From the NCBI RefSeq assembly GCF_000765665.2, contig NZ_JROZ02000001.1, positions 186,001-250,000 on the forward strand: a stretch of DNA of 64,000 nucleotides, read 5' to 3'. Under the pieces are notes generated by a model. It was not told the DNA's origin, searched no databases, and saw nothing but the letters and a program-made list of their open reading frames with translations. This document shows positions 21,864 to 31,486 of the stretch, in pieces. Positions within the stretch are counted from its first letter, which is position 1; the number at the start of each line of letters is the position of its first letter. The stretch is from Helicobacter sp. MIT 05-5293. GTDB lineage: Bacteria; Campylobacterota; Campylobacteria; Campylobacterales; Helicobacteraceae. A program made the position numbers and the translations under genes.

Positions 21864-22334
21864 ATGCTTAGTGAAAATACGAGACAAAAAATTGAGGCAC
21901 TCGCCAAGACCTTAGGGCTTTATATTTATGATATGGATTTTATCAAAGAAGATTCTCGTGATATTTTTCGCGTGAGTATTACCAAAAAAGCTCCTTTTAT
22001 ATATCAAAGCCCAAGCTCATCGACATCAGTTGGTGTGCAAGATTGTCAGAATCTTAGTGAGCTTATTTCTCCGTTACTTGATGTTGAAGAAGTGAATCTT
22101 GATCGTTATAATCTCGAAGTCAGCTCGCCGGGTTTGGAGCGGAGCTTAAAAAAACCTCAACATTATCAGTTTTCCTTAGGCGAAAATGTGCGTATAAAAC
22201 GCGTGGATAAAAGCATTGTAGAGGGAATCTTAGAATCTGTTGATGATCAGAAAATCAGTATTAAGACAGAAGATGAGACGCAAGAAATCCCTTTAAGCGA
22301 CATCAAAACAGCAAAGGTTTGCTTTGAGTTCTAA
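21864..22334 (+). CDS. rimP: Ribosome maturation factor RimP
   Basis: 156 residues from the ATG at 21864, which has AAAGGA eight bases upstream; an earlier in-frame start at 21813 would overlap rbfA and has no ribosome site. The family motif VSSPGLERSLKKPQHY is clear, preceded by the alpha/beta N-terminal domain and followed by a small SH3-like domain (FSLGENVRIKR). RimP helps assemble the 30S subunit. It overlaps ribD by 11 bases. Confidence 0.92.
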   Translation: MLSENTRQKIEALAKTLGLYIYDMDFIKEDSRDIFRVSITKKAPFIYQSPSSSTSVGVQDCQNLSELISPLLDVEEVNLDRYNLEVSSPGLERSLKKPQHYQFSLGENVRIKRVDKSIVEGILESVDDQKISIKTEDETQEIPLSDIKTAKVCFEF

Positions 22335-23370
22335 CTTTTCGTGCGATAGCTTATTGCTCAAAGAATGTGTGAATCTCGCTTGGCAGGCACAGACATTAGC
22401 TTTGCCTAATCCGAGTGTGGGAGCATTAGTCGTTGATGCAAAAGGTAATATCATCGGGAGAGGCACGCATCAGCTTGCTGGTGATGCTCATGCGGAAGTG
22501 TTGGCAATCAAACAAGCTTATCATCATTTGAGTGGTGATGATGAGATTCTATCCATTCATTCAAGCGAAGCCCTGCATGCGTATCTCTCTAAGCATCATC
22601 AGAATCTTTTTACTTCATGCGTGCTTTATGTGAGCCTTGAGCCGTGTAATCATTTTGGCAAAACACCCCCTTGTGCGGCACTGCTTGCCAAGCTTAGATT
22701 CCAAAAAGTCTGTATAGGCATCAAGGATTATCACCCTGATGCTAATGGGGGATTACAAACTTTACTCCAAGCAGGTATCCAAGCTGAAATCTTAGAATCT
22801 CAAGAAGCGCGTAATGTGCTTTATCCCTTTTTGTGCCTCCAAGAAAAAGGGCATTTTAATCTCTTTAAGCTCGCACAAAGGCTTGATGGTAATTACTTGC
22901 ACGGACAGATTTCAAGCAATCTTTCACAGCAATTTACACACGCTCAACGCAGTGTGTGCGATGCGATTTTTATCTCTGGACAAACGCTAAGGGAAGATAA
23001 TCCGCGGCTAGATTCACGCTTTGCACCGCCACCCTATGATGCGAAAACTTACCCAAAAGTAGGAATTTTCACAAAAACTTCTTTTGCTCTGCCTCCGCAA
23101 AGTCATCTTTTTACACACAGACAAGATTTGCATCGTTGTGTCGAAATCCCCGCATCTTTGTCATCACTCCAAAAAGGATTTCATATCATCGAGGGCGGTT
23201 GGAATCTTTTGCCTTTGGTCTTGTCTGATGTGGATATGATTTTATTGCATCTCGCACCTAAGCTTGATTCACTAGCTTATACCCTATCTCACACACTTCA
23301 AACGCGATTTAAGATTCTACACACGATGATGTTAGGAGAGGATTTGGCTCTATGGCTTGCAAAGCTTTAA
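22324..23370 (+). CDS. ribD: Bifunctional riboflavin deaminase/reductase RibD
   Basis: 348 residues. The N-terminal deaminase has the zinc motifs HAEV and PCNHFGKTPPCAA; the C-terminal half is the reductase (FKLAQRLDGNYLHG, then ISGQTLREDNPRLDSR). It carries out two middle steps of riboflavin synthesis, deaminating and then reducing the pyrimidine intermediate. The start is TTG at 22324 inside the rimP end, with AAAGG six bases upstream; no ATG is available in frame. The reductase lacks an obvious GGxxL motif at the end (IIEGGWNLLPL is present), which is normal for the family. Confidence 0.9.
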   Translation: MSSNFSCDSLLLKECVNLAWQAQTLALPNPSVGALVVDAKGNIIGRGTHQLAGDAHAEVLAIKQAYHHLSGDDEILSIHSSEALHAYLSKHHQNLFTSCVLYVSLEPCNHFGKTPPCAALLAKLRFQKVCIGIKDYHPDANGGLQTLLQAGIQAEILESQEARNVLYPFLCLQEKGHFNLFKLAQRLDGNYLHGQISSNLSQQFTHAQRSVCDAIFISGQTLREDNPRLDSRFAPPPYDAKTYPKVGIFTKTSFALPPQSHLFTHRQDLHRCVEIPASLSSLQKGFHIIEGGWNLLPLVLSDVDMILLHLAPKLDSLAYTLSHTLQTRFKILHTMMLGEDLALWLAKL

Positions 23371-24104
23371 GAATCTATCAACTCTCCGATGGGTATTGCT
23401 ACAACACCGATAGCCTGATTCTCGCGCATTTTGCAAAGCCATTCCTTAAAAAGTCAATGCGTATTTTAGATGTGGGCGCGGGAAGTGGGATTTTGGGAAT
23501 CTTGTGCGCACGCGAGATTGTGGAGAATCTACAAGGCAGTGTCGATTTGCATTTGGTTGAAAAAGATCCTCTAATGTGTTTTCTCGCCAATAAAAATGCT
23601 TTCAGATTTCAAGGACAAGTTTATTGCGAGGATTTTCTTGCTTTTCGTGATGTTTCTAAGTTTGATCTCATTATTTCTAACCCCCCTTTCTATACGCGCG
23701 GTGTGCGGCAAAAAGACAATCCACGTAAAAATATGGCGAAAAATCGCTCATTTTTACCGCTTGATGCGATGCTTTCCCACATTAAACGTCTCATACAGCC
23801 TAATGGCGTGCTGTGTATGTGTTATGATGCGCGTAATAGTGGAGAGCTTTTTTATGAATGTCAGCAAAAAGGATTGCGTATAGAAAGTGTGCGTTTCGTG
23901 TATCCTTTGCCCGATAGAGATGCTACGCTTGTCTTGCTTAAAGCACGGATTCAGACGCGCTCACAAATGCAGGTTTTACCTCCGCTTTTTACGCATCAAA
24001 GTCCTAAGCAAATGGACAATACAGAAGAATTAAAGGCGATTTATGAATGGGCAAAAACAGCAAGTATTAAGGTAGATTCTCAATGGTTGCACACACAAAA
24101 CTAG
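23352..24104 (+). CDS. SAM-dependent methyltransferase, TrmN6-like
   Basis: 250 residues. Motif I is ILDVGAGSGILGILCARE and the catalytic motif is LIISNPPFYTRG, the NPPF/Y form of N6-adenine methyltransferases. The N-terminal LSDGYCYNTDSLILAHFA resembles TrmN6, which methylates A37 of tRNA-Val. It overlaps the end of ribD by 19 bases and closes this overlapping gene chain. The substrate is an inference from the family. Confidence 0.8.
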   Translation: MACKALRIYQLSDGYCYNTDSLILAHFAKPFLKKSMRILDVGAGSGILGILCAREIVENLQGSVDLHLVEKDPLMCFLANKNAFRFQGQVYCEDFLAFRDVSKFDLIISNPPFYTRGVRQKDNPRKNMAKNRSFLPLDAMLSHIKRLIQPNGVLCMCYDARNSGELFYECQQKGLRIESVRFVYPLPDRDATLVLLKARIQTRSQMQVLPPLFTHQSPKQMDNTEELKAIYEWAKTASIKVDSQWLHTQN

Positions 24105-24126
24105 TATTATTTGTGTCGGTAAGTGG

Positions 24127-24132
24127 TATAAT
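24127..24132 (+). promoter_or_regulatory. -10 box upstream of the 475-residue coiled-coil gene
   Basis: A perfect TATAAT in the extended form TGGTATAATGTG, about 50 bases before the ATG at 24183. Confidence 0.55.
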
Positions 24133-24182
24133 GTGTGCTTATATATAAATAAAATGATAATTTTGGTTTTTAGGAAAATACA

Positions 24183-25610
24183 ATGTTATATGGGAAGATT
24201 ATTAATGTTAATGCTCAAACGCAGACTGCTCAAGTCGAACAAGATTTGAATAAACGCGTTTTTGAGTTTTCTTTTGATATATGGGGAGATGAGGTCAGTG
24301 ATCTTAAAAAGGGTGAGGAGGTCGAGTTTCTCGTTGAAAGCAAGGTGGTTGTTAAGGCACATCTTAAGCCAAAGCCTGTCGATCCCGATCAGATTCCTGT
24401 AACCAAACCTTCGCGCGTGTGTATCGAGGAGTTTTTTGCTCGAGAAAATGAAATTTTAAGTAAGTATAAAGACTATGTATCGGGGCATTTGACACTTGAC
24501 TTTTTGCGAATGCGGCGATTCTTGCTGACGGCTTATAATGATTTGTGTGCAATGGATTCTAATATTGAAAATGAAGTGCTAAAAAAATTAAAATATGAAA
24601 TTGCTTATCTTTCCAAAGAGTTTGAGGCTTATCATAAAAAGACGCAATACACCGTTATGTATGCGTTTGAGACGATTTTTTTGGTGCGTCAAGTTGAATT
24701 TAATAAAACGGCTCGTCATATTGAGGAGATTCAAAGCTCTCTCGCTAATGCTCAAGCACAAACAAATGTTTTGAGTGCTAGCCTTCAAGATGCCGAAAAG
24801 CAATTTGCTAGACGCGAAGATAAAGGGAGCAGGGAATATCTTGAAGCAGAAAAAGAGCTTAAGGGTATGCGCAAGCGTTATGTGGATTTGCTGAATTTTA
24901 TTGGTAATCAAAAAGATGCCTTAGTCAATGAAAATGCGCGTTTAAAACGTTTCAAAGAAGAGCATTTTGAAGCGTTTAGCTCTGTATATACACCAATGAC
25001 TGATGAGATTAAAAAGCGATTCATTACGCTTTTAGACACAAAGGCTTATGATTTTGATTCGACTTTATGGAGTCGCGCTAAATACAGCCAAAATGTCAAA
25101 AACTTCTTTCGTAATTCCAGAATCGAAGGGAGCTTTAGCTCTAAGACTTTCTTGCGCTACTTTTTGCGTGGTTTAGATAAGAGTAAGCTTTCAAATCGCT
25201 CCAAAGAACTCTTTGATTTATTAAAATATTTAGAAAATATTAATCGTAAGAATCTCCTTATCGTGCGTGCTACAGCGGTTAATGTCTCGAAATATAAACA
25301 AGTGATTGAAAAGATAGATTCTAGTTTGTCAATCACGACAGACAGCGATCCTTTGAATGCTTTAAAATCTTTGAGGGCTAATCCACAAGATATTATTGTG
25401 ATTGATGAAAAGATTGGCAATGTGAGTGCGTTTGGATTCATTAAGACCTACAAAGAAATGCCTGAAGCTAAGCCCAATGTCGTCTTTTTAGTAGTCGTCC
25501 CCCAGCTTCCCCCAGCTGAAATTGTGTCTAAGGGGAAACAAATGAATGTAGAATTTATACCCGAGCAAAATATGGATATGCTTTATGATGCTGTCCGTAT
25601 GGCATTGTAG
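24183..25610 (+). CDS. Coiled-coil protein with N-terminal beta domain and C-terminal receiver-like domain
   Basis: 475 residues, soluble, not assigned to a named family. Residues 1-65 look like a small cold-shock-like beta-barrel (LYGKIINVNAQTQTAQVEQD, then VEFLVESKVVVKAHLK). Residues about 90-265 are helical with a long coiled coil (HIEEIQSSLANAQAQTN, then KELKGMRKRYVDLL). Residues about 355-475 resemble a response-regulator receiver fold: NLLIVRATAV, QDIIVIDEKIG, PNVVFLVVV. The phospho-acceptor position keeps an aspartate, but the N-terminal acidic pair is absent and the lysine site reads EFIPEQ, so it should not be phosphorylated in the usual way. It has its own promoter and stands alone. 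Confidence 0.75.
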   Translation: MLYGKIINVNAQTQTAQVEQDLNKRVFEFSFDIWGDEVSDLKKGEEVEFLVESKVVVKAHLKPKPVDPDQIPVTKPSRVCIEEFFARENEILSKYKDYVSGHLTLDFLRMRRFLLTAYNDLCAMDSNIENEVLKKLKYEIAYLSKEFEAYHKKTQYTVMYAFETIFLVRQVEFNKTARHIEEIQSSLANAQAQTNVLSASLQDAEKQFARREDKGSREYLEAEKELKGMRKRYVDLLNFIGNQKDALVNENARLKRFKEEHFEAFSSVYTPMTDEIKKRFITLLDTKAYDFDSTLWSRAKYSQNVKNFFRNSRIEGSFSSKTFLRYFLRGLDKSKLSNRSKELFDLLKYLENINRKNLLIVRATAVNVSKYKQVIEKIDSSLSITTDSDPLNALKSLRANPQDIIVIDEKIGNVSAFGFIKTYKEMPEAKPNVVFLVVVPQLPPAEIVSKGKQMNVEFIPEQNMDMLYDAVRMAL

Positions 25611-25652
25611 GCGTTATTACAGAGAATCTTTTACAATCTTTTAGCCTATGTG

Positions 25653-25658
25653 TATAAT
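25653..25658 (+). promoter_or_regulatory. -10 box for the TDT transporter gene
   Basis: A perfect TATAAT in ATGTGTATAATCAAG, about 39 bases upstream of the ATG at 25697. Confidence 0.55.
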
Positions 25659-25696
25659 CAAGCCTTTAGCATAGACTTAGAAGCGGTTTGGTATTT

Positions 25697-26695
25697 ATGA
25701 TGAATAATGCAAATGACAACAATACAAATGAGACGAAACCACCTAAACAATCCCAATTAAAACATTTTCCGGTGATGATGTTTGCCATTACAATGGGTTT
25801 TGGGGGATTAACGCTTGATTATAAAAAAGCAATTGAGATTTTGTCATTTTCCCCTTTGGTTTATAAGATGCTTTCTGTTTTTGTGGTGATGCTTTTTTGC
25901 GTGATTGCAGTATCGTATGTGTGCAAGATATGCGCATATCCTAAAGCTGTTTTAGATGAATTCAACCACCCCATTCGGGTTAATTTCTTTGCAACAATCT
26001 CAATGAGCACTTTGCTTCTTTCAAATATTTTTCACGAATACACACAAGTCGCTTTGGTGCTTTTCATACTCGGTGCAGGATTCCAAATATTTATCGCATT
26101 TTATGCAATTAGCTATTGGCTCAAACGCGACATTGAGTTTGCGCATTCTACTCCTGCGTGGTTTATCCCTGTGGTAGGGAATCTCCTCGTAGTAACTGCT
26201 GGAGCAGGATTTGCTGATCATTACACATTAATGTTTTTCTTTTCTTTAGGTATCTTTTTTTGGATCATTTTAAGCGCAATTCTTGTCAATCGAATTATTT
26301 TTCATGGTATGCTCGTCCAAAAGTTTTTACCCACACTTGCAATCTTTATCGCTCCGCCTGCTGTGGGAATGCTAGGTTATCTTAAGATTAATCATGGGGA
26401 GTTTGATTATTTTGCCGAGATTATGCTAAATGTCGCGATTATCTTTGCGATTATCCTTTTTGCACTCGCACGCAATTTTTATAAACTCAAATTTTTTATC
26501 TCGTGGTGGGCTTTTACTTTTCCTTTTGCGGCTCTTACTTTAGCACTTTTGACAGCCTATGAAGTCTCAAGCTATCCTCCTTATTATATTATGGGTTTTT
26601 TGTCAATCCTGCTCACAACCTGCATTATTTTGTTTGTTGCTTTTAAGACAATCCAAGCAATTTTGCGTGGCGAACTTTTTGTCGAAGAGAAATGA
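25697..26695 (+). CDS. TDT/SLAC1-family transporter (TehA-like)
   Basis: About 332 residues with ten predicted membrane segments and a hydrophilic N-terminal tail rich in Asn and Thr. The region FPVMMFAITMGFGGLTLDYK fits the start of the tellurite-resistance/dicarboxylate transporter fold, and the third to fourth segments (YAISYWLKRDIEFAHSTPAW, then FIPVVGNLLV) are typical. Members are anion channels or C4-dicarboxylate or sulfite exporters; the substrate is unknown here. The start may be either of two adjacent ATGs (25697 or 25700), neither with a strong ribosome site. Confidence 0.78.
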   Translation: MMNNANDNNTNETKPPKQSQLKHFPVMMFAITMGFGGLTLDYKKAIEILSFSPLVYKMLSVFVVMLFCVIAVSYVCKICAYPKAVLDEFNHPIRVNFFATISMSTLLLSNIFHEYTQVALVLFILGAGFQIFIAFYAISYWLKRDIEFAHSTPAWFIPVVGNLLVVTAGAGFADHYTLMFFFSLGIFFWIILSAILVNRIIFHGMLVQKFLPTLAIFIAPPAVGMLGYLKINHGEFDYFAEIMLNVAIIFAIILFALARNFYKLKFFISWWAFTFPFAALTLALLTAYEVSSYPPYYIMGFLSILLTTCIILFVAFKTIQAILRGELFVEEK

Positions 26696-26843
26696 TCACG
26701 CACGATTATTTGTATAGACTAGATTCTGTGATTTTGTGATGAGTAATGCGCTGATTAATTTTATAGAATCGTATGACTAAGCCAAATATAAAGTGATATA
26801 CTTTACAATACAAGCCATTCAATCCTACAAAAAGGCTTCTTTA

Positions 26844-27773
26844 ATGCGCGGTTTCAAACTCTTCAGTGGTTCAGCTCATATTGAGTTTAGCACGGAGCTT
26901 GCTAAATATCTTGATGTGATTCTTTCTAAGGCGACTATTAATCGTTTTAGCGATGGTGAGATCAATGTCCAAATCGGTGAATCTGTGCGTGGGAAAGATA
27001 TTTTTATTATTCAGCCCACTTGTGCACCGACAAATGATAATCTTATGGAATTATTAATTATGACCGATGCCTTAAAGAGGAGCGGGAGTAATAGTATCAA
27101 TGCAGTGATTCCGTATTTTGGCTATGCAAGACAAGATCGTAAAGCAGCACCTCGTGTGCCTATCAGTGCAAAACTTGTAGCAAATCTCATTGAACAAAGC
27201 GGTGTCGATCGTATCATTACAATGGATTTGCATGCGGGGCAGATTCAGGGATTTTTTGATATTCCTGTTGATAATCTTTATGGTTCAATTGTGTTTAGGG
27301 ATTATTTACGCGCCAAACATTTTCAGAATCCAATCATTGCTTCTCCCGATATTGGTGGGGTTTCTCGTGCGAGATATTTTGCAGACAAAATGGGTATGGA
27401 TTTAGTCATTGTGGATAAAAAACGAGAGAGGGCGAACGAAAGTGAAGTGATGAATATCATCGGTGATGTGAGCGGAAAAGATGTGATTTTAGTCGATGAT
27501 ATGATTGATACAGCAGGGACAATGTGTAAAGCAGCGGATATGCTCAAAAAGAAAGGTGCAAATAGCGTTATGGCTTTAGGCACACACCCGGTGCTTAGCG
27601 GCGTGGCTTTAGAGAGAATTGCCAAAAGTGCGCTTGATGAAGTGATCGTAACTAATTCAATCCCGCTTAAACAAACGCACCCAAAGATTCGGGTTTTGAG
27701 TGTCGCACCACTTTTTGCAGAAGTGATTCGCCGCATTTATCATAATGAAAGTGTGAATTCGCTTTTTATTTAG
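26844..27773 (+). CDS. prs: Ribose-phosphate pyrophosphokinase
   Basis: 309 residues from the ATG at 26844 (MRGFKLFSGSAHIEFSTELA); a longer frame to 26793 has no support. The ATP and PRPP loops are visible: FSDGEINVQIGESVRG, DLHAGQIQGFFD and VDDMIDTAGTM (PRPP signature). It makes PRPP for nucleotide, histidine and tryptophan synthesis. Length equals the bacterial class I enzymes. A TAGAAT at 26764-26769 is a possible -10 box. Confidence 0.95.
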   Translation: MRGFKLFSGSAHIEFSTELAKYLDVILSKATINRFSDGEINVQIGESVRGKDIFIIQPTCAPTNDNLMELLIMTDALKRSGSNSINAVIPYFGYARQDRKAAPRVPISAKLVANLIEQSGVDRIITMDLHAGQIQGFFDIPVDNLYGSIVFRDYLRAKHFQNPIIASPDIGGVSRARYFADKMGMDLVIVDKKRERANESEVMNIIGDVSGKDVILVDDMIDTAGTMCKAADMLKKKGANSVMALGTHPVLSGVALERIAKSALDEVIVTNSIPLKQTHPKIRVLSVAPLFAEVIRRIYHNESVNSLFI

Positions 27774-27810
27774 ATTTTGTGTTTTTTGAGTCATTTGCAA
27801 GGATTTTTCA

Positions 27811-28488
27811 ATGCAGCATATTGAGCTAATGGGTGTTTTTAGTATTGCCTTTTTTGCTTCTTTGGGACATTGTGTCGGAATGTGTGGCGGAATCGTCCTT
27901 GCCTATTCTTCTTTACATTTTCCCTCACATACGCATTTTTTGCGCAAAATCTTTTATCATTTGATTTATAATTTCGGACGCATCAGCACTTATGTGATTC
28001 TAGGTAGTATTGTCGGAGGATTAGGCAAAGTCGTGTTTTTTGATGTTTTGCCGAAGCATTTTGCCTTATTGGGTATGGGTATTTTAATCGTGATATGTGG
28101 TTTGGGGATTTTATTTTTTCCTAGAATCTTGCGTGTGGTTGAGGTGAGTTTCTCCCCGCAGTCGTCTTTTTTTGCTTTTTTTGGTAAGCTTTTAAAGAAT
28201 AAGAATCCCAGCAGTTTGTATGTGTTGGGGCTGTGTAATGGATTATTGCCTTGTGGGATTGTGTATTATTTTTTGCTTACTGCATCTGTTGCGGGAAATG
28301 CTTTGAATGGTGCGATTGTGATGTTTGTTTTTGGCGTAGCGACTTTGCCAAGTTTATTACTCTTAGGGCTTTTTACTTCAAGTTTGCAAAGCAAAAGGGC
28401 TCTTTTCCTTATATTTAGCGGCGTGGGAATGTTGCTTTTAGGAGGATATGAAATCTATAAGGCAATCCGTATGTGGCATTTATCATAA
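27811..28488 (+). CDS. TauE/SafE (DsbD_2)-like integral membrane protein
   Basis: 225 residues, about six membrane segments. It starts with the characteristic GHCVGMCGGIVLAYSS motif, with paired cysteines, and has a second GLCNGLLPCGIVYYFLL motif, the pseudo-repeat seen in UreH-like/DsbD_2 heavy-metal or electron-transfer membrane proteins. In other proteobacteria relatives accompany cytochrome oxidase assembly or metal export. No partner gene is adjacent, so the job is open. It is 26 bases ahead of gmhB. Confidence 0.75.
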   Translation: MQHIELMGVFSIAFFASLGHCVGMCGGIVLAYSSLHFPSHTHFLRKIFYHLIYNFGRISTYVILGSIVGGLGKVVFFDVLPKHFALLGMGILIVICGLGILFFPRILRVVEVSFSPQSSFFAFFGKLLKNKNPSSLYVLGLCNGLLPCGIVYYFLLTASVAGNALNGAIVMFVFGVATLPSLLLLGLFTSSLQSKRALFLIFSGVGMLLLGGYEIYKAIRMWHLS

Positions 28489-28514
28489 ATGACAGATTTG
28501 ACAAAGGAGGCAAG

Positions 28515-29057
28515 ATGCGTCAATGTGCGTTTTTTGATCGTGATGGTGTGATCAATCACGATACGGGCTATGTGTATCAAATTAAGGATTTTGTTTTTTG
28601 CGATGGAGTTTTTGAGATTCTTAATACCTTGCACCAACAGCAGTATTTGTTGATTGTGCTAACCAACCAATCAGGCATAGCACGAGGCTATTATACAGAA
28701 TCTGATTTGGCAATTCTCCATAACTTTATGCAAGAAGAGCTCACAAAACACTTAGGATTTGCTTTTGATGCGATTTATCATTGTCCGCATCTTCCCACAG
28801 AGGATTGCCAGTGTCGTAAGCCTAAAATCGGAATGATCACACAAGCTTTGCAAAAGTTTGATATTGATTTGCAGCATTCGTTTTTTGTCGGCGATAGGGT
28901 CAGCGATATGGAATGCGCACAAAATGCGGGAATTTATGGAAAATTTTTCTTAGGTAAGGAACAAGAAGAGATAAAAAACATTCAAAATGTCCAAAAGATT
29001 ACTTCTTTACATCAATTGAATAGTATAATAAAAGAAAATGTTACAAGGAGCAATTGA
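28515..29057 (+). CDS. gmhB: D,D-heptose 1,7-bisphosphate phosphatase
   Basis: 180 residues from the ATG at 28515, which follows a strong AAAGGAGG; a longer frame to 28473 overlaps the previous gene. It is a HAD phosphatase: nucleophile in AFFDRDGVINHDTGY, motif II in LTNQSGIARGYY, zinc loop CPHLPTEDCQCRKPK, motif IV in FVGDRVSDMECA. It removes the 7-phosphate in ADP-heptose synthesis. Its stop overlaps the hldD start (TGATG). Confidence 0.93.
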   Translation: MRQCAFFDRDGVINHDTGYVYQIKDFVFCDGVFEILNTLHQQQYLLIVLTNQSGIARGYYTESDLAILHNFMQEELTKHLGFAFDAIYHCPHLPTEDCQCRKPKIGMITQALQKFDIDLQHSFFVGDRVSDMECAQNAGIYGKFFLGKEQEEIKNIQNVQKITSLHQLNSIIKENVTRSN

Positions 29058-30052
29058 TGAAATACATCTATGATGATCTTGCTGGCAAAAAGATTCTCAT
29101 TACAGGAGGAGCGGGATTTATCGGGAGTAATCTTGCCTTTTATTTTCAAAAACATCACCCTTTGGCAAAAGTTTATGTCTTTGATAAGTTTCGCAGTGAT
29201 GAGCGTTTCCCCAATGGTCATTTTAAATCTTTGGGGCATTTTCAGAATCTGATTGGTTTCAAAGGTGAGATTATCATAGGTGATATTAACAATCCTCAAG
29301 ATTTAGCCTTGCTTGAGAATCGAGAGTTTGATTATATCTTTCATCAAGCGGCGATTTCTGATACGACCGTGCTTGACCAAGAGCTTATAATGAAAACCAA
29401 CCATATAGCCTTTTTGAAACTTTTAAAAATTGCTCAAAAACATAATGCTTTAATGGTATATGCCTCATCAGCAGGGACTTATGGGAATTCACCCGCGCCA
29501 AATGTCGTAGGAGCTGGAGAAGTGCCTGAAAATGCGTATGGATTCTCAAAGCTTTGTATGGACGAAAGTGTGAGGAAGATTCTCGCAGAAGATCCTCAAA
29601 GACGCATTATTGGATTAAGATATTTTAATGTCTATGGGCATAATGAATTTCACAAAGGGCAAACTGCCTCAATGATTTTGCAGCTTGGTTTGCAGGCGAT
29701 CAAAAATAAAAAAGTGCGATTGTTTAAGCATGGTGAGCAAAAAAGGGATTTTGTGTATATCAAAGATGTGATTCAAGCTAATGTCAAAGCAATCGAAGCT
29801 CCTGTGAGCGGTATTTATAATATTGGTAGTGGGAATGCGCGTAGTTTTAATGACATTGTTAGCTGTTTGAAAGCACATTTGGGTGAATTTGAAGTAGAAT
29901 ATTTTGATAATCCTTATTCATTTTTCCAAAATCACACTGAAGCGGATATTTCATTAAACGAAGAATATCTTTCTTATATCCCGAGATTCACCTTAGAAGA
30001 CGGGATCAAACAATATATTGATGAAATCAAAGCCATTGCTGAAAAATACTAA
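29057..30052 (+). CDS. hldD: ADP-L-glycero-D-manno-heptose 6-epimerase
   Basis: 331 residues. An extended SDR enzyme: NADP-binding ILITGGAGFIGSNLAFYF and the catalytic region AYGFSKLCMDE with tyrosine and lysine. It inverts C6 of ADP-D,D-heptose to give the L,D form used in the lipopolysaccharide core. AAGGAG lies six bases before the ATG. It is the second gene of the gmhB-hldD-hldE-gmhA operon. Confidence 0.94.
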   Translation: MKYIYDDLAGKKILITGGAGFIGSNLAFYFQKHHPLAKVYVFDKFRSDERFPNGHFKSLGHFQNLIGFKGEIIIGDINNPQDLALLENREFDYIFHQAAISDTTVLDQELIMKTNHIAFLKLLKIAQKHNALMVYASSAGTYGNSPAPNVVGAGEVPENAYGFSKLCMDESVRKILAEDPQRRIIGLRYFNVYGHNEFHKGQTASMILQLGLQAIKNKKVRLFKHGEQKRDFVYIKDVIQANVKAIEAPVSGIYNIGSGNARSFNDIVSCLKAHLGEFEVEYFDNPYSFFQNHTEADISLNEEYLSYIPRFTLEDGIKQYIDEIKAIAEKY

Positions 30053-30061
30053 GGTCAGTTG

Positions 30062-31486
30062 ATGTTTAATCTTGAATCAAAAACCCCCAAAATCCTTGTG
30101 ATTGGTGATTTGATGATTGATCACTATGTATGGGGACAATGTGAGCGTATTTCTCCAGAAGCTCCTGTGCAGGTCGTAGATGTGAAAAGTGAAAGTAATC
30201 GTTTAGGCGGTGCTTGTAATGTCGTGAGTAATCTTGCAGCACTCAATGCACAAGTGTTTGTTTGTGGAGTGATTGGGAGTGATGATGCAGGATTATGGCT
30301 TGGTGATAAGCTTGAATCCATGGGTGTGGATATTTCTTATCTTTTTGTAGATACTGCACGTCCAACGACTAAAAAAACGCGTATTATTATTTCTAATCAA
30401 CAAGTTTTGCGTGTCGATCGCGAGAGCAAGATGCCCGTTGATTCTGAAATCATTGATGATATTAAGCAACGACTTCAAGCGGCGATCAATGAAGTGGATT
30501 GTGTGATTATTTCAGATTATGGAAAAGGGCTTTTGAGTGTGGATCTCACGCAATACATCATTAAGCACGCAAAAAGTTGTTCTAAAATTATTTTGTGTGA
30601 TCCTAAGGGCAAGGATTATTCGAAATACAAAGGTGCGACACTACTTACACCTAATAAAAAAGAGGCGCAAGAAGCCACAGGGATTGATATTGTTGATGAG
30701 CATACATTGATTGAAGCGGGTATGGCAATCAAAATGCAATGTGAACTTGAAATTTCCTTAATCACATTGAGTGAAGATGGGATTGGCTTGTTTGAGAATC
30801 ATACGATGCGACAGATTCCCACGGTCGCAAAGGAAGTCTTTGATGTAACAGGTGCGGGAGATACGGTGATTGCTGCGCTTGGATTTGCGCTTAGCGGAGG
30901 GTGTGATATTTTACAAGCTTGTGAATTTGCAAATGTCGCTGCTGCTGTCGTTGTAGGTAAAGTGGGGAGTGCTAGTGCTACACATAGTGAGATTTTGCAA
31001 TATCATACGCAATATTTTTCTTGTAATGAATCTAAATTTGTTTCTCAAGAAATGCTTCTTCATATTCTTCAGGGATTAAAGCAAAGCAAGGTGGTTTTTA
31101 CAAATGGTTGCTTTGATATTTTGCATCGCGGACATCTTACTTATCTTGCCAAAGCACGAAGTCTTGGTGATGTTTTGATTGTCGGGATTAATAGTGATGA
31201 TTCAGTAATGCGTCTAAAGGGTGAGAATCGCCCGATTAATTCTTTAGAAGATCGTGCTTATATGCTATGTGGGTTAGAATGTGTGGATTATGTCGTGAGT
31301 TTTTCATCAGATACGCCTTTGGAGCTGATTAAGGCAATCAAGCCAGATGTATTAGTCAAGGGCGGAGATTATCATAATAAGGTCGTAGTAGGAAGTGAAT
31401 TTGCAAAAGAGGTTGTTTTGATTGATTTTGTAGAGGGAAAATCTACAACTAAAATCATTCATAAAATCCAACAAAGGGGCGAATAA
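30062..31486 (+). CDS. hldE: Bifunctional heptose 7-phosphate kinase / heptose 1-phosphate adenylyltransferase
   Basis: 474 residues, two enzymes on one chain. Residues about 1-320 are a PfkB-type kinase ([37 protein letters not shown]); residues about 340-474 are a nucleotidyltransferase with [20 protein letters not shown]. The first half makes heptose 1,7-bisphosphate, an intermediate that animal cells sense; the second makes ADP-D,D-heptose. It shares one base with the gmhA start. Confidence 0.95.
   Translation: MFNLESKTPKILVIGDLMIDHYVWGQCERISPEAPVQVVDVKSESNRLGGACNVVSNLAALNAQVFVCGVIGSDDAGLWLGDKLESMGVDISYLFVDTARPTTKKTRIIISNQQVLRVDRESKMPVDSEIIDDIKQRLQAAINEVDCVIISDYGKGLLSVDLTQYIIKHAKSCSKIILCDPKGKDYSKYKGATLLTPNKKEAQEATGIDIVDEHTLIEAGMAIKMQCELEISLITLSEDGIGLFENHTMRQIPTVAKEVFDVTGAGDTVIAALGFALSGGCDILQACEFANVAAAVVVGKVGSASATHSEILQYHTQYFSCNESKFVSQEMLLHILQGLKQSKVVFTNGCFDILHRGHLTYLAKARSLGDVLIVGINSDDSVMRLKGENRPINSLEDRAYMLCGLECVDYVVSFSSDTPLELIKAIKPDVLVKGGDYHNKVVVGSEFAKEVVLIDFVEGKSTTKIIHKIQQRGE

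Noticed and set aside
26696-26843. Possible RNA gene in the gap before prs
   Set aside because: No cloverleaf or stable stem is visible; a possible promoter explains the gap.
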